NCBI GenBank assembly: GCA_900450595.1
Contig: UGGS01000004.1
Coordinates: forward strand, 1 to 43,531
From: [Flavobacterium] thermophilum
Lineage (GTDB): Bacteria; Bacillota; Bacilli; Bacillales; Anoxybacillaceae
Length of the DNA stretch: 43,531 nt
Direction of reading: 5' to 3'
Shown here: positions 15,577 through 23,406 of the stretch, piece after piece
Layout of the letters: the number at the start of each line of letters is the position of its first letter
Numbering within the stretch: the stretch's first letter is position 1
The notes under the pieces: generated by a model
Told to the model about the DNA's origin: nothing
Seen by the model: only the letters and a program-made list of their open reading frames with translations
The model's database searches: none
Program-made: the position numbers and the translations under genes

Positions 15577-16728
15577 ATGCAGACTCCGGCTGTCCAGCCG
15601 CAGTACAATAGCGCCGTGACGAAGTCCAATGCGCTGATTGAGGCGAACTATAAGCTGTCCACTATCGAACAGAAGATCATCTTGTATATCATCAGCCAGA
15701 TTCGCAAAGATGACGCCGATTTTAAAATGTATAAGCTGCCGATACAGGAGTTCTCTGAATTGCTGGGATATCGGGGAAGCCCTAAATACACGGAGCTTCG
15801 GGAGATCACGAAAAATTTGATGCGCAAGGTGCTTGAGATCAGAGAAGGCCAGAAGCTCAAACAGCTGAGTTGGGTTTCATACGTGGAATACGACGAGCAT
15901 TCCGGCTATGTCAGCTTGGCCTTTGATCCCCGCTTGAAGCCCTACCTCCTGCAGCTGAAAAGGGAATTTACGACCTATCGCCTGAAGAATGTGATGGAAC
16001 TGAAAAGCTCTTACTCCATCCGTATGTACGAGCTTTTAAAACGTTGGCAGTATATGGGCGAGGTCGTGATTCGTCTGGATGATTTGCGGATGATGGTTGG
16101 AGCAGGGGACAAGTATTCAGAATACCACAATTTCAAAAAACGAGTGCTTAATCCCGCCAAGAAGGAGATTGCGGAGAAGACGGACATCATGTTCACATAC
16201 GAGGAGATAAGGGAAAAACGCAAAGTTGCGGCGATCCGCTTTCAAATCAGAGAGAAAGTCGTTGAGCCGGTTGTCGTTGCCTTGGAAGAGAAAAAGGAAG
16301 CTCAAGCAGATGATCGGTATTTGCAGTTTTTGGCTGTAGTGCAGGCTTATGACCGGTACATAACAGAACAGCAATTCACGAAGATAGCGGTCTTGGCTCA
16401 AAAAGCTTTCGGCGGAAACTGGATGGATGAGCTCATTCAAACGGCAAGGCGCATTATGCAACGCAATGACATCCGCGAACCAATTGCTTTTCTGACCTAT
16501 TTCTTGAATGAAAAAGTGCAACGGATTCAGGTCGGGATCGATCCAAATGAGGTGACCATTCACAGCCATGGAGGCGCTAGATTCGTCCGCCGCGAGATCG
16601 TGCCGGACTGGCTCCGGGGCTACGAAGAGCAGCTTGCTGCCGAAAGCGCCAAAAGCAAAGAGGTTGATGAAGATATCGAACAGATGCGACGTGAGCTTGA
16701 GGAGCGGTTAAAGAAATACAAAGACTAA
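15577..16728 (+). CDS. repB: Rep_3-family replication initiator
   Basis: 383 residues from ATG 15577, with GGAGG 8 bases upstream. A GTG at 15562 would add five residues but has no suitably placed ribosome site. The N-terminal winged-helix region (KSNALIEANYKLSTIEQKI, then LPIQEFSELLG) and the second domain (LKSSYSIRMYELLKRW, then FKKRVLNPAKKEI) are diagnostic of RepB/Rep_3 initiators. The protein should bind the iterons directly upstream. An acidic, coiled C-terminus (about 350-383) follows. An identical gene is in the second repeat, so the plasmid carries two copies of this initiator and origin. Confidence 0.93.
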   Translation: MQTPAVQPQYNSAVTKSNALIEANYKLSTIEQKIILYIISQIRKDDADFKMYKLPIQEFSELLGYRGSPKYTELREITKNLMRKVLEIREGQKLKQLSWVSYVEYDEHSGYVSLAFDPRLKPYLLQLKREFTTYRLKNVMELKSSYSIRMYELLKRWQYMGEVVIRLDDLRMMVGAGDKYSEYHNFKKRVLNPAKKEIAEKTDIMFTYEEIREKRKVAAIRFQIREKVVEPVVVALEEKKEAQADDRYLQFLAVVQAYDRYITEQQFTKIAVLAQKAFGGNWMDELIQTARRIMQRNDIREPIAFLTYFLNEKVQRIQVGIDPNEVTIHSHGGARFVRREIVPDWLRGYEEQLAAESAKSKEVDEDIEQMRRELEERLKKYKD

Positions 16729-16737
16729 GTCCAGCCC

Positions 16738-16905
16738 GCGCCGGTCTTCCCGGCTGACCGCCTTCTGGCCTTTGGCCATCCGGCTGGAGCCTGGAGAAGC
16801 CCGGCGCTCGGTCCATTCAAAGAAGCATCGTGCAAGCGGACTCATCCCGCAACCATGCGAAGCAACTTCAGGCAGCAACTCATCGCATCGCTGCGGGAAG
16901 GAAAG
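16738..16905 (+). repeat. GC-rich hairpin element A, copy 4
   Basis: The stem GCGCCGG (16738-16744) to CCGGCGC (16801-16807) begins 9 bases after the repB stop. It differs from copy 3 at several stem positions while keeping the outer pairing. The tail contains ATGCGAAGCA. Confidence 0.8.
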
Positions 16906-16960
16906 AAAAAAACCCAATCAAAAGGAAAAACGCCTGATCGCAAGGTGTTGAGCCGATGAC

Positions 16961-16990
16961 AAAACCCGCTGAAAAAATCAGCGGGTTTTC
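16961..16990. terminator. Bidirectional terminator hairpin
   Basis: AAAACCCGCTGA (16961-16972) pairs perfectly with TCAGCGGGTTTT (16978-16989). A and T tracts lie on both sides, so it can stop transcription from repB and from the CRISPR side. Confidence 0.85.
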
Positions 16991-17002
16991 GCGTTAGTCT
17001 TA

Positions 17003-17231
17003 TTTTTCGCTTCTCATAGGTAAGATAAAAACAAGAAGTAGATGATATCGGTGAGGCGTTCGGATATGTTTCAATTCCTCATAGGTAAGATAAAAACCTT
17101 AAAAAATCATCGGGGAGCTCTACCCGAGAAAAATGTTTCAATTCCTCATAGGTAAGATAAAAACATGAAAACTTCGATAATTGGGACGTTCTCTCTTACA
17201 AGTTTCAATTCCTCATAGGTAAGATAAAAAC
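17003..17231 (-). CRISPR. Orphan CRISPR array, 4 repeats and 3 spacers
   Basis: 30-base repeats at 17068-17097, 17135-17164 and 17202-17231 are identical. The first, 17003-17032, keeps only its GATAAAAAC half. Spacers are 35, 37 and 37 bases (17033-17067, 17098-17134, 17165-17201). On the plus strand the repeat starts GTTTCAATTCC and ends GATAAAAAC. Read on the minus strand it ends ATTGAAAC, the usual type I-B handle, and the degenerate repeat is then at the leader-distal end, as expected. Transcription is therefore probably on the minus strand from a leader beyond 17231. No cas gene is on the plasmid. Repeated at 26823-27051. Confidence 0.93.
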
Positions 17232-17640
17232 CCCAAAAAGCGTTGATACATCAACACTTTTCAAAATAGGTCAAGTCCAGTATACTCCATTTCGAAAATT
17301 CCGTCAATAGAGTGAATCGCTGATGGCTGTAGGAAGGAAAGAAAAAAAGAAACTGTCGTCGATCCCCCGGAGTTTTTGCACGATTGGAAGTCGACGACAG
17401 AAAGGATTGAAGCAGTTGTTTTTCATAAAAACATGAAAACCGCGTTAAACTCGAAAAACGGTCCGTACAAACATTTTTTCTTTCTTGAATAGAAAACCAT
17501 TACCTTATCGATTAAAACGCGATACAGGCGAATTTGAGCGGTCATTTTTTAGCAAAGTGCCTATTTTTTTATTTTTACCAGCCCATATTATGAGAAATAT
17601 TAAAACATTTACTGTCTGACAAGAATATAAAATACATATT
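17232..17640. other. Probable CRISPR leader and non-coding AT-rich zone
   Basis: No gene seen. On the minus strand, TTGACC (17269-17274) lies about 17 bases from a weak -10-like segment overlapped by the palindrome GTTGAT-AC-ATCAAC (17242-17255), which could be an operator in the leader. A perfect 10-base inverted repeat CTGTCGTCGA/TCGACGACAG is at 17353-17362 and 17391-17400. TGTCTGACA is at 17613-17621. Confidence 0.45.
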
Positions 17641-17706
17641 TCGACAAATCATGACAAAAAAAGAGATCAATGGAACCAAGTCCATGTTCGCCGGCGCTTC
17701 CGTTTC

Positions 17707-17842
17707 CTTTTGGTCCGGGTCCCCGGGGCGGTGTGATGGTCGGCTGGCAGCCGGAAAGGCTCAGCCACTGCAAGCTCAAGCGCCGAAGCCCTCGCCTTCC
17801 GGCTCGGTCCAGCCTATCACACCGCCCTTCCCGGCCCAAAAG
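17707..17842 (+). repeat. GC-rich hairpin element B, copy 2
   Basis: The same 136-base palindrome as at 9634-9769, in the opposite orientation: CTTTTGG/CCAAAAG outer arms and the 12-base stem GGGCGGTGTGAT (17726-17737) with ATCACACCGCCC (17816-17827). It is followed by AT-rich sequence with CATATAAC/GTTATATG inverted repeats (17897-17904, 17938-17945) up to the recombinase gene. Confidence 0.8.
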
Positions 17843-18050
17843 ACTACGGGTCGCCGGTGACCGAGGAAAGAGTGTTGAGCACATTGAGACGATATCCATA
17901 TAACTATTTTCCGGCTTAAACTTATCGCATAATTTACGTTATATGTCTAGCAATATCGTCTTTTTTATGATATACTCGTCATATAATGTTATTTTTTCAA
18001 TTGATTTTTTGCTCTTCGAACCCTTTTAAACTCGTCGTATAAGTGAAAGG

Positions 18051-18974
18051 ATGGAAAAGATGCTGCACGAATATGAAACGTATTTGCAAGAGAAGGGATT
18101 TTCTCCTAACACCGTGATCTCCTATCTCAATGACGTGAATCAGTTTTTGAAAGACTTGCATCTTCGTCCAGGCGATTACGTCACATCGGCTGACATCCGT
18201 AAATGGATTCAGCAAATGTTGAATCCGGTAGAAGGGAAACCGTTGGCTATCTCTACGATCAATCGCCGTCTGAATTCGCTGCGAAGCTTCTATGCGTGGG
18301 CGGTGGAACACCATAAGATTGAACAGAACCCAATGAAAGACATCCAGGATTTAAAATCAGCCGATGAAGATAACGAAAAAATCATGTGGCTCACAGAAGA
18401 AGAATTCGAGGACTTATTGCATCGGATGCGGAAAAAACCGGTGCAAAGCCGGGGAGTCGATCCTGAAGAGAAATATCGTCGGGACCGTGCAGTGGTGTAC
18501 CTGCTTACCTATGCAGGATTGCGAGTAGAGGAGTTATCCAATTTAAAATTGACGGACTTAGATTTAGAGATGAAACGAATTCGGATCGTGGGGAAGGGAA
18601 TGAAGGTCCGGACCGTACCGATCTCGAATATCTTGCTGGCAGAACTCGAGGATTGGCTTAAGTTTCGTGCGGAAATGGCGAAAAAGAAACCGCATGTCGC
18701 TCAATCGCCATACGTCTTTTACAGCCAGCGTTCTCCGAAATTTTCGGTCCGGGGAATCCAGCGAATGATCGAAAGCTACAGCCTGCCGAACAAAAAGCTC
18801 ACGCCCCATATGTTCCGGCATACGTTTTGTAAGTGGATGCTAAAGGCGACGAACAACGATATCGAGAAAGTGCGGCGGCTTGCCGGCCACAGCAATATCG
18901 CCACGACGTCCAGATACTTAAAAGACAGCTATAGTGATTTGGCGGATGCCGTGGAGGCGTTGCCGAAGTTCTAA
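18051..18974 (+). CDS. XerC/D-like tyrosine recombinase
   Basis: 307 residues (the ATG at 18060 has better ribosome-site spacing, so the true protein may be 304). The N-terminal SAM-like core-binding domain (about 1-95, SPNTVISYLNDVNQFL) is followed by the catalytic domain: R158 in AGLRVEEL, K182 in GKGMKVR, H253 and R256 in HMFRHTF, H280 in LAGHS and Y289 in SRYL. It is complete and likely active. It could resolve plasmid multimers or integrate elements. The gene is followed by a small partner ORF and then by a detached copy of its own 3' end. Older fragments of the same gene lie at 2846-3079. Confidence 0.93.
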   Translation: MEKMLHEYETYLQEKGFSPNTVISYLNDVNQFLKDLHLRPGDYVTSADIRKWIQQMLNPVEGKPLAISTINRRLNSLRSFYAWAVEHHKIEQNPMKDIQDLKSADEDNEKIMWLTEEEFEDLLHRMRKKPVQSRGVDPEEKYRRDRAVVYLLTYAGLRVEELSNLKLTDLDLEMKRIRIVGKGMKVRTVPISNILLAELEDWLKFRAEMAKKKPHVAQSPYVFYSQRSPKFSVRGIQRMIESYSLPNKKLTPHMFRHTFCKWMLKATNNDIEKVRRLAGHSNIATTSRYLKDSYSDLADAVEALPKF

Positions 18975-19006
18975 ACCGAATGAATTGATTCTGGGAGGGA
19001 TAAAAC

Positions 19007-19270
19007 ATGTCTATAATGGATCAATTAAAAGTGATTGATGGGTATTTTGCCGATAATGCGTTTTATATAAGCAGCATCGCCGGATTTCCGTTAGAAGGTC
19101 GATTCAAGGCCTCCGGTTTGCGTTCCTTGGCACAATTAATCGATGAGAACGAACCATTTTCTTTCGCGTTAGGATCTAATACCGTGCTTCATGTCCCTGT
19201 GGAACTGAATCGGCAGCTGAAGAAGGAACTGTTCATGATAACGGATTGGTTGGAAGCCGAAAAGGAATAA
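19007..19270 (+). CDS. Small conserved protein beside the recombinase
   Basis: 87 residues, MSIMDQLKVIDGYF at the start and an acidic C-terminus (ITDWLEAEKE), with strand-like middle parts. The ribosome site GGGAGGG lies 33 bases after the recombinase stop. I do not recognise the family. The start of a paralogue follows another recombinase fragment at 3109, so the association with the recombinase is recurrent and may be functional. Confidence 0.65.
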   Translation: MSIMDQLKVIDGYFADNAFYISSIAGFPLEGRFKASGLRSLAQLIDENEPFSFALGSNTVLHVPVELNRQLKKELFMITDWLEAEKE

Positions 19271-19284
19271 ACAAAACGTAAAAC

Positions 19285-19518
19285 TTTTCGATCCGCGGCG
19301 TCCAGCGAATGATTGAAAGCCACAGCCTGCCGAACAAAAAACTGACGCCCCATATGTTCCGGCATACATTTTGTAAGTGGATGTTAAAAGCGACAAACAA
19401 CGATATAGAGAAAGTTCGACGCCTCGCCGGCCATAGCAATATTGCCACTACGTCTCGATACTTAAAAGATAGCTACAGCGATCTCGCTGATGCGGTAGAG
19501 GCGCTACCAAAGTTCTAA
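19285..19518 (+). pseudogene. Detached tyrosine recombinase 3' end
   Basis: Encodes FSIRGVQRMIESHSLPNKK through to the stop, equal to residues 240-307 of the recombinase, but with many synonymous changes against 18768-18974. It has no start or ribosome site of its own. The catalytic HxxR, His and Tyr are kept. It is an independent allele rather than a fresh copy. Similarity starts at the same codon as in the fragment at 2846. Confidence 0.85.
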
Positions 19519-19544
19519 CAATATGGATTAGCTTGTTAACAACT

Positions 19545-19576
19545 AAGCCTCAAGTGTTTCCTTGAGGCTCTTTTTA
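19545..19576. terminator. Rho-independent terminator
   Basis: AGCCTCAAG (from 19546) pairs with CTTGAGGCT (to 19569), then CTTTTT. It separates the recombinase fragment from the convergent methylase gene. Confidence 0.8.
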
Positions 19577-19660
19577 GTGTGCCTGACATGGGTGTATCTA
19601 TATAAAAGTATACCGAATCGCGAAGGAAGAAGTAGCAGTTAGCTTAGTCATTTTTTATGC

Positions 19661-20904
19661 TCACAACGATAGTGTTATTTGTTCTGCTACAGCGTGTTCT
19701 TTATTTTCCATAAAATCTTCAGCCAACCAAAATCCATTCTTTCTTCTTAGCTCCTTTACTTTGTCAGGGAACAGCTTATTCTTTTCCTCGTACACTCTCT
19801 TGAGCAGTTCAATGTCCTTTTCTTTATTTTCAAGTCGTTGTTTGATGACTTCACAATTCCCCACTTCAAATCCAATCCATCTTCGTTTTAATAACTCACA
19901 TACTGCATATGTGGTTCCGCTACCTCCAAACGGATCAAGAACAACGTCATTTTCATTGGTACTCATTGTAATTACTCTGTCTAATAGTTTAACAGGTAGT
20001 TCATTGTACTTCCTATTTTTGGAATTACTATGTCTAACTGGATAGATATCTGTCCAAACGTCAGATAAGTTTACACCATTTGGATTCATCTTATTTTTAT
20101 ACCCACCGTAATCCTTAATTTCTCCGCCACAATGACGACATGTTTGTATTGGAATCCGTTGTGGGTTAAAAGTTTTAGGCTTATTTCCCTTCACATAGTA
20201 AAGCAGGCTGTAATGCGCAGGGTAAAGTCGGTTTGGGATTGGTAGGTTGAATTTCATGTCAACAGCTATCCATGCCCAAAAATTTAGCTTGTCATTTAAG
20301 TAATTAGACAGATATGTGTGCCATTTTGGGATGTTGTAAATGAATAGTGAACCACCTGGCTTTAAAACTCTTACACATTCGTCAAGCCATGCAAAGCACC
20401 AACTAATGTATGTGCTGTAAGATTTACTGTCATCCACTCCGTCATCATATTCTTTGTCGAGGTTAAAAGGCGGGTCTGCAAAAATACAGTCTACACTTTC
20501 ATCTGGAACCATCTTGAATAACTTTAAGCAGTCTCCTTTGAATAATTTTCCATATTCTGTTAAAAATAAGGTTGAACAGTTGGTGGAACGGAATCATTAT
20601 TTGTGGACGGTTTGCTGCTTTCAAGTAACTTTGCAATTTCCTTCACATTTTGTAAATAAGCATGTTCATACCCAGAGGGTATTCTTCCCAAAGCTAATTC
20701 AAGTTCTAATTTGGACATATCGAGATAATTAAGAATTGCATCAAGCAAACGCTCATCAGTAGGAATCATTCCAGTATCTTTTGTGCAAAGTAAGTCCGCT
20801 TTTTTTATGCCACGTTTTCGGAAAAATGAATACATTTGCGTTTCGGAATGTCCTCTGAGCCTTGCGTGATGAACAACCAAATCAAAAACACTAAAGAAAC
20901 GCAT
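19661..20904 (-). pseudogene. BamHI-like DNA methyltransferase, frameshifted copy
   Basis: Same gene as the intact one at 29482-30726, but one A is missing in a run at 20562-20566 (five here, six in copy 2). The frame breaks into an N-terminal piece (20560-20904, about 114 residues) and a catalytic piece (19661-20512 onward) that keeps ADPPFNL and DPFGGSGTT. Either a real inactivation made tolerable by copy 2, or a homopolymer sequencing error. Confidence 0.85.
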
Positions 20905-20925
20905 TTATTTCACTCCATGTAACTT

Positions 20926-20950
20926 ATAGTCTGTAGACTCATTGTCTACA
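20926..20950. promoter_or_regulatory. Putative C-box between methylase and C-protein genes
   Basis: AGTC-TGTA-GACT (20928-20939) overlaps TGTAGAC (20932-20938) with GTCTACA (20944-20950). This is the symmetric AGTC/GACT type of operator bound by controller proteins of type II R-M systems and sits in the divergent promoter region. Identical at 30748-30772. Confidence 0.75.
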
Positions 20951-20997
20951 AAAATTCTATCATTCGAGTGAAGTAGTGTCAATTGAAAGGCGTTGAT

Positions 20998-21249
20998 GTG
21001 TCTTTGTCAAATGATATCAGAATTTTGTTCGGAAAAAACGTTCGCAAAATCAGGATTTCAATGGGGATTTCACAGGAAGAATTAGCTTTCCGTTGTGGGT
21101 TACATAGAACCTACATTTCTGATATTGAGCGTGGGACACGGAATGTATCCTTGGAAAACATCGAAAGGATAGCCCATGCCCTCAATGTTCCCCCAAAGGA
21201 TTTGTTCGATTTTTCTTCCATCGAACCCAAAGATGACCAAGAAACATAA
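20998..21249 (+). CDS. R-M controller (C) protein, XRE-type
   Basis: About 83 residues from GTG 20998 (GAAAGG seven bases upstream), or 88 from TTG 20983. The helix-turn-helix ISQEELAFRCGLHRTYISDIERGTRNVSLENIERIA is nearly the canonical C-protein sequence. It lies between the divergent methylase gene and the endonuclease gene, which starts 20 bases after its stop. C proteins of this group activate their own gene and the endonuclease and delay cutting after plasmid entry. Confidence 0.93.
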   Translation: MSLSNDIRILFGKNVRKIRISMGISQEELAFRCGLHRTYISDIERGTRNVSLENIERIAHALNVPPKDLFDFSSIEPKDDQET

Positions 21250-21269
21250 GGAGAGGGGTGCTATTCTTC

Positions 21270-21905
21270 ATGAAGGTTGATAAAGTCTATATGACAGACA
21301 TTGCCAAACAGTTGATAACTAGCGACAAACTATGTAAACAGGCGTATGAAGAGGTCATTACCTCTATTAGATCGTCTGTTTGGCCAAAAGGTTCAAATAT
21401 CTTCACTATAAATAACAGCGAAAAAAATGTCAACGGTGTAGTACCGTTGAAAGAAAATTGCTATATAATGCTGGAAGAAACATACAACTGGTTTAGGGAG
21501 AAACCGCTTGATGTTTTAAAATATGAAAAGAAAAAAGGCGGTCCAATTGATGTCTACAAAGAATTTCGAGATGGTGATACAGTAAGGCGTGTCGGACTTG
21601 AATTTGAAACAGGAAATATTTCGTCAGCTCATCGTTCAATGCAAAAACTATTGTTAGGTTTGAACCGTAAAGAATTAGATATGGCAATAATTCTTATGCC
21701 AGTTTTTGAATTGGCTTATTATTTGACTGACCGTGTTACAAACTACGAAGAATTGGAGCCATACTTTGAAAATGCAGAAGGAAAAGCTTTTGTCTTCATC
21801 GGCTTTAATGCTGACGCTTTTGATAGCTCAGTGGAAATAATCCCCAAAGGAAAAGATGGAATGTCAAAGCGTTCAATAAAGAAATGGATACAGAAAAAAG
21901 ACTAG
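21270..21905 (+). CDS. BamHI-like type II restriction endonuclease (predicted GGATCC)
   Basis: 211 residues from ATG 21270; the open frame extends four codons further to a GTG. From memory of the BamHI sequence it aligns almost end to end: MKVDKVYMTDIAKQL, WPKGSNIFTINNSEKN, NGVVP, TYNWFREKPLD, KKKGGPIDVYKEF, GLEFETGNISSAHRSM, LYWK-like end SKRSIKKW. With this start the catalytic residues fall at E77, D94, E111 and E113, the BamHI numbering. It should cut GGATCC. The gene follows the C protein in one operon. The flanking plasmid contains several GGATCC sites, so protection by the methylase is required. Identical copy at 31092-31727. Confidence 0.95.
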   Translation: MKVDKVYMTDIAKQLITSDKLCKQAYEEVITSIRSSVWPKGSNIFTINNSEKNVNGVVPLKENCYIMLEETYNWFREKPLDVLKYEKKKGGPIDVYKEFRDGDTVRRVGLEFETGNISSAHRSMQKLLLGLNRKELDMAIILMPVFELAYYLTDRVTNYEELEPYFENAEGKAFVFIGFNADAFDSSVEIIPKGKDGMSKRSIKKWIQKKD

Positions 21906-22003
21906 CAAACTAGTAAGAGGCTTTTTTTTTGGGTTTTAACGCTCCACTACACCGAATCCAAATAGAAATTTCAGCCACAGGTTAAGTGAATACTATCCAA
22001 TAA

Positions 22004-22040
22004 TCCCCCTTTGGTTTAGTGACCAAGGGATAATTTTTCT
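22004..22040 (+). terminator. Probable terminator after the endonuclease
   Basis: ATCCC...TTGGT pairs with ACCAA.GGGAT (22004-22032), followed by AATTTTT. The rest of 21906-22102 shows no gene; a weak hairpin with nine T residues directly follows the stop codon. Confidence 0.55.
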
Positions 22041-22102
22041 ATATAAGTTCGAGGAAGATTTTTAGTAACATGGAAGCCATTGAATAGGTAAATATCTTTT
22101 AT

Positions 22103-22520
22103 CTCACATTTCGCACCTTAACAAGGTCAAAACAAAGGATTTTTTATTTAGTTTTTCAGAATAACTTTTTGACCAACACAACGAGCGATGGAAATCCTTT
22201 TTTTTACCATCGCTGGTCGTTCCGTATCACGTTACACGTAGATGCTCTCATCCATGCCCAATCCCTGCAGAATCCTTCGCTGATCAGGGGTAAGGGAGCG
22301 ATCCAGTGAGCGTTGGATGCGCCCATCCGGCAGCTTGAACAGGACGACGTTCACATATTGAAACAGCTGAAAAATCGCCTGTCCCGTCGGCCGGGTCAGC
22401 TTGCGGCCTCCAGGACCCTTCAACGGGTGTTCTGGAGTAATAAACTGACGCACTCGGCGCTGAAAAACGCGGTAAATCGCCAAGGCCAACAGAAACAAAT
22501 AGCCTAATACTGCGACCCGT
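22103..22520 (-). mobile_element. Truncated IS1634-type element (left part only)
   Basis: The left inverted repeat CTCACATTTCGCACC is at 22103-22117. The transposase 3' end follows on the minus strand (22232-22520, about 96 residues from RVAVLGYLFLLALAIYR to the stop). It is cut at 22520, where the second repeat unit begins. The complete element is at 31925-33812. Confidence 0.9.
22232..22520 (-). pseudogene. IS1634-type transposase, 3' fragment
   Basis: The C-terminal ~96 codons identical to those of the full gene at 32054-33712. The frame runs on by chance into the joined comK-like and terminator sequence, giving a chimeric 131-codon ORF with no sense of its own. Confidence 0.9.
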
Positions 22521-22582
22521 ATGAACCGCATCGCAGGCAATGGATAAACGGCAGCGCAGTTTGTGAAACGGTGGTTATGTAG
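22521..22582 (+). pseudogene. comK-like gene, 3' end only
   Basis: The last 62 bases of the gene at 12233-12763, carried over at the start of the second repeat without promoter or start. It is followed by the same terminator (22619-22650). Confidence 0.9.
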
Positions 22583-22723
22583 TGAAATGAATGATTTATC
22601 GCAATAAACCGGAAGGATCGGCGGCATTGGAGGCCGCTTTTTTCTTTTTTCGCTTTGAAATCGTCTTTGTCTATGGGTGTTCTCGGTTGATATGATGTTG
22701 GCAAATCGAAAGGAGGTAGGAAA

Positions 22724-22945
22724 ATGGCCGCTTCAGAAATGGTGTCGGGCCGCACTCTTGTTTTGGACTTCTACGCCGGAAAGAACAGCGACGGAAAGGA
22801 CATCATCCGCTCGCAAACCTTCAGAGTGAAGAGCGACGCAAGTGTCCAATCGCTTTACGATGCCGCCGCCGCCATCGCCAGCTTGTCGAGCGGCAGCTTG
22901 CGGTACGTGCGCACGACGTTGACCAGCCATATTATCAATGCATGA
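22724..22945 (+). CDS. DUF1659 family protein (second copy)
   Basis: Identical in sequence to the gene at 12905-13126, with the same AAAGGAGGT ribosome site. It lies downstream of a truncated transposase instead of the full comK-like gene, so read-through from upstream differs. Confidence 0.85.
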   Translation: MAASEMVSGRTLVLDFYAGKNSDGKDIIRSQTFRVKSDASVQSLYDAAAAIASLSSGSLRYVRTTLTSHIINA

Positions 22946-22963
22946 TGAGAGGGGGAATGAACA

Positions 22964-23176
22964 ATGAAGACGTTGGAACTGACGTTTAACGCTCAAGCGG
23001 GGCCGGCGCGGATTTTGATCCGCTATCCCAAGGAGCCGGTTGATCCGGTGCAAGTGAAAACGGTGATGAACCAGCTCGTAGCGGCAAATGTTTTTATGAC
23101 CGGCAACGGGGAGCTGGTGAGCCCGAAGAGCGCCCGCATCATTGAACGCGAAACGCAAGACATCCAGCTGCCATAA
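22964..23176 (+). CDS. DUF2922 family protein (second copy)
   Basis: Identical to 13145-13357. The terminator-like hairpin follows at 23190-23217. Confidence 0.85.
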   Translation: MKTLELTFNAQAGPARILIRYPKEPVDPVQVKTVMNQLVAANVFMTGNGELVSPKSARIIERETQDIQLP

Positions 23177-23240
23177 CGCATCTGTCATGAACGGAAGGTT
23201 TCTCGCCTTCCGTTTTTGAGCATTGAAAGGGGGAAAAGCA

Positions 23241-23387
23241 ATGGATTTGTTTTCGATGATCAGTGAAGTTTCCTTCCCGATCCTTGTTTCTATCTATCTT
23301 CTGTATCGGATGGAGACGAAGCTGGATCAGTTGACCAAATCCATTCAAGATCTAACTATCGCATTGAGCCGAGGTCCGCAGAATTGA
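23241..23387 (+). CDS. YvrJ family small membrane protein (second copy)
   Basis: 48 residues identical to 13422-13568, with one membrane helix and a charged tail. Confidence 0.85.
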   Translation: MDLFSMISEVSFPILVSIYLLYRMETKLDQLTKSIQDLTIALSRGPQN

Positions 23388-23406
23388 TGATGGGAGGGAA
23401 TTCGAA

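Larger units (their letters stand above)
12702..22520 (+). repeat. Tandem duplication, copy 1 (9.82 kb)
   Basis: Repeated head to tail as 22521-32342. It begins at ATGAACCGC inside the comK-like gene and ends inside the IS1634-type transposase. Differences found are single-base homopolymer changes near 14022, 14083, 14446, 19541 and 20562. No base substitutions were seen in the stretches compared. Confidence 0.97.

Noticed and set aside
17609..17903. ORFs across hairpin element B, with the same peptides seen at 9543-9852
   Set aside because: The palindrome yields similar peptides on both strands. There is no start context.
17881..17950. A dif-like site near the XerC/D-like recombinase (AT-rich stretch with CATATAAC/GTTATATG)
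   Set aside because: Only a loose resemblance to the Bacillus dif consensus; the arm spacing does not fit.
22232..22627. 131-codon minus-strand ORF with a distinct N-terminus
   Set aside because: It is a chimera made by the duplication junction: the first 35 codons are antisense to the comK-like 3' end and terminator, the rest is the transposase tail.
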